Source: Blastococcus sp. DSM 46786
GTDB taxonomy: Bacteria > Actinomycetota > Actinomycetes > Mycobacteriales > Geodermatophilaceae
Direction: 5' to 3'
Assembly (NCBI RefSeq): GCF_900109665.1
Contig: NZ_FOAO01000003.1
Coordinates: 1 to 64,000 of the forward strand
Length of the DNA: 64,000 bases
In this document: one piece after another, positions 61,052-64,000 of the stretch
Layout: each line of letters opens with the position of its first letter
Numbering within the stretch: position 1 is the first letter of the stretch
Notes under the pieces: generated by a model
What the model was told of the DNA's origin: nothing
The model's input: only the letters and a program-made list of their open reading frames with translations
The model's database searches: none
Position numbers and translations under genes: made by a program

Positions 61052-61885
61052 GTGGCGGGGGTGGGGGACGTCTTCCCGGTCGACCTGCTGCCCGAGGGGA
61101 TCTCCGGCAGCGTGCTGCTGCTCCTGCTGGTGGCCGCGCTGGCCGCCGGCTGGATCGACGCCGTCGTCGGCGGCGGCGGGCTCGTGCAGCTGCCGGCGCT
61201 GCTGCTCGTCCCGGGGATCAGCCCGGTGGAGGCGCTGGCCACCAACAAGCTGGCGTCGATCTTCGGCACCACGACCAGCGCCGTCACCTACCACCGCCGG
61301 GTCCACCCCGACCTGCGCACGGCCCTCCCCATGGCCCTGGTGGCGCTGGTGGGGAGCTTCGCCGGGGCATCGGTGGCCGCGGCGCTGCCGGCGGCGGTGT
61401 TCAAGCCGGTCATCGTCGTCGCGCTCGTCGCCATCGCGGCCTTCACGCTGCTGCGCCCCTCGCTGGGGGAGGTGACGGCGCTGCGGCACACCGGGCGCCG
61501 GCACCACGGCGTCGCCGCCGCGCTCGGGGTGGGCATCGGGTTCTACGACGGCATCCTCGGCCCCGGGACCGGGTCGTTCCTCGTGTTCGCGATGGTGTCG
61601 CTGCTGGGCTACGACTTCCTGCACGCCAGCGCCAAGGCCAAGATCGTCAACGTCGCCACGAACCTCGGGGCGCTGCTCTTCTTCGCCCCCCTCGGCGCGG
61701 TGTTCTGGGGGCTCGGGTTCGCCATGGGCGCGGCCAACATGCTCGGCGGCTACCTCGGCTCCCGGACGGCGACGACCCGGGGGAGCGGGTTCATCCGCGT
61801 CGTCTTCCTGGTGATCGTCACGGCGCTCATCGGCCGCCTCGGCTGGGACGTGTGGACGGAGAACGTGCGCCCGCTGCTGGGCTGA
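61052..61885 (+). CDS. TauE/SafE (TSUP)-family permease
   Basis: The 277-aa protein has about eight helices in two homologous halves, each with the TSUP glycine motif: GWIDAVVGGGGLVQLPALLL followed by EALATNKLASIFGTTTSA, and GFYDGILGPGTGSFLVFAMV followed by ASAKAKIVNVATNLGALLFF. The family exports sulfite, sulfonates or sulfoacetate. The GTG at 61052 follows GAGGAGG closely; 61061 is an alternative start. No sulfur-metabolism gene is adjacent. Confidence 0.86.
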   Translation: MAGVGDVFPVDLLPEGISGSVLLLLLVAALAAGWIDAVVGGGGLVQLPALLLVPGISPVEALATNKLASIFGTTTSAVTYHRRVHPDLRTALPMALVALVGSFAGASVAAALPAAVFKPVIVVALVAIAAFTLLRPSLGEVTALRHTGRRHHGVAAALGVGIGFYDGILGPGTGSFLVFAMVSLLGYDFLHASAKAKIVNVATNLGALLFFAPLGAVFWGLGFAMGAANMLGGYLGSRTATTRGSGFIRVVFLVIVTALIGRLGWDVWTENVRPLLG

Positions 61886-61990
61886 CCGCACCGGGCGCGG
61901 AGCCGCCGGTGGACAGCGCGGTCGCCCGCCGACAGACTGCCGGGACGACGCGGACGACGAGGTCAGCGGCCGGTCAGCGGGAGGTCGTGG

Positions 61991-63490
61991 ATGCCCAGCC
62001 CCTTCGACCGCAGCGGCACGGAGGTGGGGCCGGACGGCATCCGGCGCTACACCGGCCTGCCGCAGAACCTGGTGCAGCTGCTCCGCGCCGCCGTCGACGC
62101 GCACCCCGACGCCGAGGCGCTGGCCGAGCTGGGCGGTGAGCGGCTGACCTACCGGCAGCTGTGGGACCGCGCCACGCGGGTCGCCGGTGGGCTGCGGGCG
62201 GCCGGTGTGCAGCCGGGTGACCGGGTCGCCAACCGGCTGGGCAACGGGAACGACTGGGTGCTGGTCTTCTGGGGGACGCTGCTCGCCGGGGCCGTCGTCG
62301 TCCCGGTGAACACCCGCTTCGCCGAGCCCGAGGTGCGCTACGTCGTCGAGGACTCCGGCGCCGCCGTCGTCGTGGAGCCCGGCGCACCGCTGCCCGATGG
62401 GGAGCCGCTCGCGGTGACCGACCAGGGGCACACCGACCTGGCCGGGATCTTCTACACCAGCGGCACGACCGGCTTCCCCAAGGGGGCGATGACCACCCAC
62501 GAGAACTTCCTGTCCAACGTCGAGACCTGCCTGCGCTGCCTCGGGCTGCCGCGCGACGAGCCGCTGTCGACGCTGATCTCGGTGCCGCTCTTCCACGTCA
62601 CCGGCTGCAACTCCCAGCTGCTGGTCGTCACCGCGGTCGCCGGCCGCGCGGTGGTCATGCCGGTGTTCGAGGTCGGCGCCTTCCTGCGGGCGATCGAGGA
62701 GGAGCGCATCTCGGTGGTCACCACGGTGCCGGCGATCTACTGGCTGGCGCTGCAGCAGCCCGGCTTCGCCGATGTCGACACCTCGTCGGTCCGGGCGCTG
62801 AGCTACGGGGGCGCGCCGATCGCCCCGGACCTCGTGCACCGCATCAAGGCCGCCTTCCCGACCGCCCGGGTGGGCAACGGCTTCGGTTTGACCGAGACCT
62901 CGTCGGTGTCGACCTACCTGCCCGACGAGCACGCCGCCGAACACGCCGACTCGGTCGGGTTCGCCGCTCCCGTCGTCGACCTGGACCTCGCCGACCCCGA
63001 CCCGGCCACCGGCGTGGGCGAGCTGCTGATCCGCGGCCCGAACGTGGTCGCCGGCTACTGGCGCAAGCCGGAGCAGACGGCGGAGACCTTCGTCGACGGC
63101 TGGCTGCACAGCGGCGACCTGGCCCGCATCGACGACGAGGGCCTCGTCCACGTCGTCGACCGCAAGAAGGACATGATCAACCGCGGCGGCGAGAACGTGT
63201 ACTGCGTCGAGGTCGAGAACGCCCTGGCGGCGCACCCCGCCGTCGGCGAGGTCGCCGTGCTCGGGGTGCCGGACCCGATGATGGGCGAGAAGGTCGGTGC
63301 CGTCGTCGTCCCGCTGCCCGGGCGCGACCTGGACCGGGAGGACCTGCTGGCCTTCGCCCGCGAGCGGCTGGCCGACTTCAAGGTGCCGCAGTTCGTCGCC
63401 GTGCGCACCGACCCCCTGCCGCGCAACCCCGGCGGCAAGGTGCTCAAGCCCCCGCTGCGCGAGCAGACCGACTGGCAGACCACCCGCTAG
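61991..63490 (+). CDS. Acyl-CoA synthetase, AMP-binding family
   Basis: The 499-aa enzyme activates a carboxylic acid with ATP and CoA. Motifs are FYTSGTTGFPKGAMTTHENF (P-loop-like, about 157-176), NGFGLTETSSVSTYLPDE, WLHSGDLARIDDEGLVHVVD and RKKDMINRGGENVYCVEVEN, with the catalytic Lys in RNPGGKVLKPPLRE. GGGAGGTCG precedes the ATG. The substrate class (fatty or aromatic acid) cannot be set by eye. It precedes a phosphotriesterase-family gene. Confidence 0.92.
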   Translation: MPSPFDRSGTEVGPDGIRRYTGLPQNLVQLLRAAVDAHPDAEALAELGGERLTYRQLWDRATRVAGGLRAAGVQPGDRVANRLGNGNDWVLVFWGTLLAGAVVVPVNTRFAEPEVRYVVEDSGAAVVVEPGAPLPDGEPLAVTDQGHTDLAGIFYTSGTTGFPKGAMTTHENFLSNVETCLRCLGLPRDEPLSTLISVPLFHVTGCNSQLLVVTAVAGRAVVMPVFEVGAFLRAIEEERISVVTTVPAIYWLALQQPGFADVDTSSVRALSYGGAPIAPDLVHRIKAAFPTARVGNGFGLTETSSVSTYLPDEHAAEHADSVGFAAPVVDLDLADPDPATGVGELLIRGPNVVAGYWRKPEQTAETFVDGWLHSGDLARIDDEGLVHVVDRKKDMINRGGENVYCVEVENALAAHPAVGEVAVLGVPDPMMGEKVGAVVVPLPGRDLDREDLLAFARERLADFKVPQFVAVRTDPLPRNPGGKVLKPPLREQTDWQTTR

Positions 63491-63495
63491 AAGGA

Positions 63496-63547
63496 CCACC
63501 CTTCCCCCACGCCTCGCTCGCGCAGGCGGAGGGTCCCTGAAGGGTGG
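63496..63547 (+). terminator. Nested inverted repeats after the synthetase gene
   Basis: CCACCCTT (63496-63503) pairs with AAGGGTGG (63540-63547), and CGCCT/AGGCG (63510-63528) forms an inner hairpin. The structure starts 6 bp after the stop codon. It could be a terminator or an mRNA stability element between the synthetase and the next gene. Confidence 0.45.
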
Positions 63548-63585
63548 CCGACCACAACACCACACAACACCTGGGAGGCCCCGCA

Positions 63586-64000
63586 GTGCCCACCGTCGAG
63601 ACCGTCCGTGGCCCGATCGACACCGCCGTTCTCGGCGCGACCCTGATGCACGAGCACGTGTTCGTGCTCTCCACCGAGCACGTGCAGAACTACGGCACCG
63701 GGGACTGGTGGGACGAGGACGAGCGGGTCGCCGACGCGGTGAGCCAGCTCGACGAGCTCAAGGCCCTCGGCATCGACACGATCGTCGACCCGACCGTCTG
63801 GGGGCTGGGGCGCTACATCCCGCGGGTGCAGCGGGTGGCCGAGCAGACCGACATCAACATCGTCGTGGCCACCGGGCTCTACACCTACGACGAGATCCCG
63901 CACCAGTACGAGCACCGCGGCCCGGGCCTGCTGCTGGACCTGCCGCACGACCCGATGGTCGACGACTTCACCGGCGACATCCGCGACGGCATCGCCGGCA
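63586..64000 (+). CDS. Phosphotriesterase-family amidohydrolase, 5' part only
   Basis: A GTG with CTGGGAGG upstream opens VPTVETVRGPIDTAVLGATL, then MHEHVFVLSTEHVQNYGTG with the HxH metal pair of the PTE family. DELKALGIDTIVDPTVWGLG and NIVVATGLYTYDEIPHQYE follow. The frame stays open for 138 codons to the window edge. Family members are metal-dependent lactonases or esterases. The remaining metal ligands (carboxylated Lys, two His, Asp) lie beyond the window. Confidence 0.85.
   Translation, partial: MPTVETVRGPIDTAVLGATLMHEHVFVLSTEHVQNYGTGDWWDEDERVADAVSQLDELKALGIDTIVDPTVWGLGRYIPRVQRVAEQTDINIVVATGLYTYDEIPHQYEHRGPGLLLDLPHDPMVDDFTGDIRDGIAG

Noticed and set aside
1-64000. tRNA, rRNA, riboswitch, IS element or att site
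   Set aside because: I looked for CCA-ended cloverleaf patterns, conserved rRNA stretches, transposase motifs and long terminal repeats by eye and saw none. A covariance-model scan was not possible.

Overview
The window is very GC-rich, dense DNA from a free-living actinobacterium. GTG starts are frequent and many genes overlap by 4 bp. A DUF222/13E12-type HNH gene, a mycofactocin-coupled SDR and an actinobacterial-type [NiFe]-hydrogenase locus suggest Geodermatophilaceae or a close relative, but this is inference from gene content. I found no rRNA, tRNA, CRISPR array, transposase or prophage.

Layout. 1-3.7 kb: the 5' part of a DUF222 HNH gene with an SOS-like box on its start codon, a tandem-repeat spacer, and an MMPL transporter with its TetR repressor and twin operators. 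3.9-17.45 kb: one co-directional 15-gene hydrogenase operon (hypA, hypB, 500-aa protein, protease, hemerythrin, small subunit, large subunit, NifU-like protein, CxxC protein, 74-aa protein, 35-aa membrane peptide, hypF, hypC, hypD, hypE). The subunits are of the group 1h/5 high-affinity type, so the locus is probably a complete module for oxidising trace H2 during persistence. 17.5-27.0 kb (minus): a PPC protein, an enolase-superfamily enzyme, a large FAD/Fe-S oxidase, a TPP enzyme of the pyruvate oxidase type, a GH15 glucosidase and a membrane-anchored SDR. 27.2-31.9 kb (plus): a heme-copper oxidase operon with short CoxB, a fused CoxA-CoxC, a small membrane protein and CtaG.

31.9-43.2 kb: two adjacent divergent catabolic units. 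The first is TetR against FAD hydroxylase, ABM and heme-binding proteins. The second is LysR plus MFS against cyclase, FAD hydroxylase, extradiol dioxygenase, FAH hydrolase, SDR and C-C hydrolase. Together they look like aerobic ring hydroxylation, meta-cleavage and hydrolysis of an unknown aromatic compound. 43.3-50.5 kb: a YihY membrane protein, a GGDEF sensor, DUF2252, gamma-glutamyltransferase and a siderophore-interacting reductase. 50.5-54.8 kb: a CYP199-like P450 with its PDR-type reductase, a divergent IclR regulator and an orphan ABC binding lipoprotein; both intergenic regions carry the same TCTC-N7-GAGA element. 54.9-64.0 kb: thioesterase, phosphofructokinase, TetR with a mycofactocin-type SDR across a perfect palindrome, an esterase broken by one extra A, a second alpha/beta hydrolase, a polysaccharide deacetylase lipoprotein, a TauE/SafE permease, an acyl-CoA synthetase and the start of a phosphotriesterase-family gene.

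The best candidate for under-described biology is the hydrogenase operon. It carries six accessory reading frames with no clear assigned role, including a 35-codon membrane peptide and a NifU-like protein with a His-bearing TDHAA repeat. All family assignments come from reading motifs; no database search was run.
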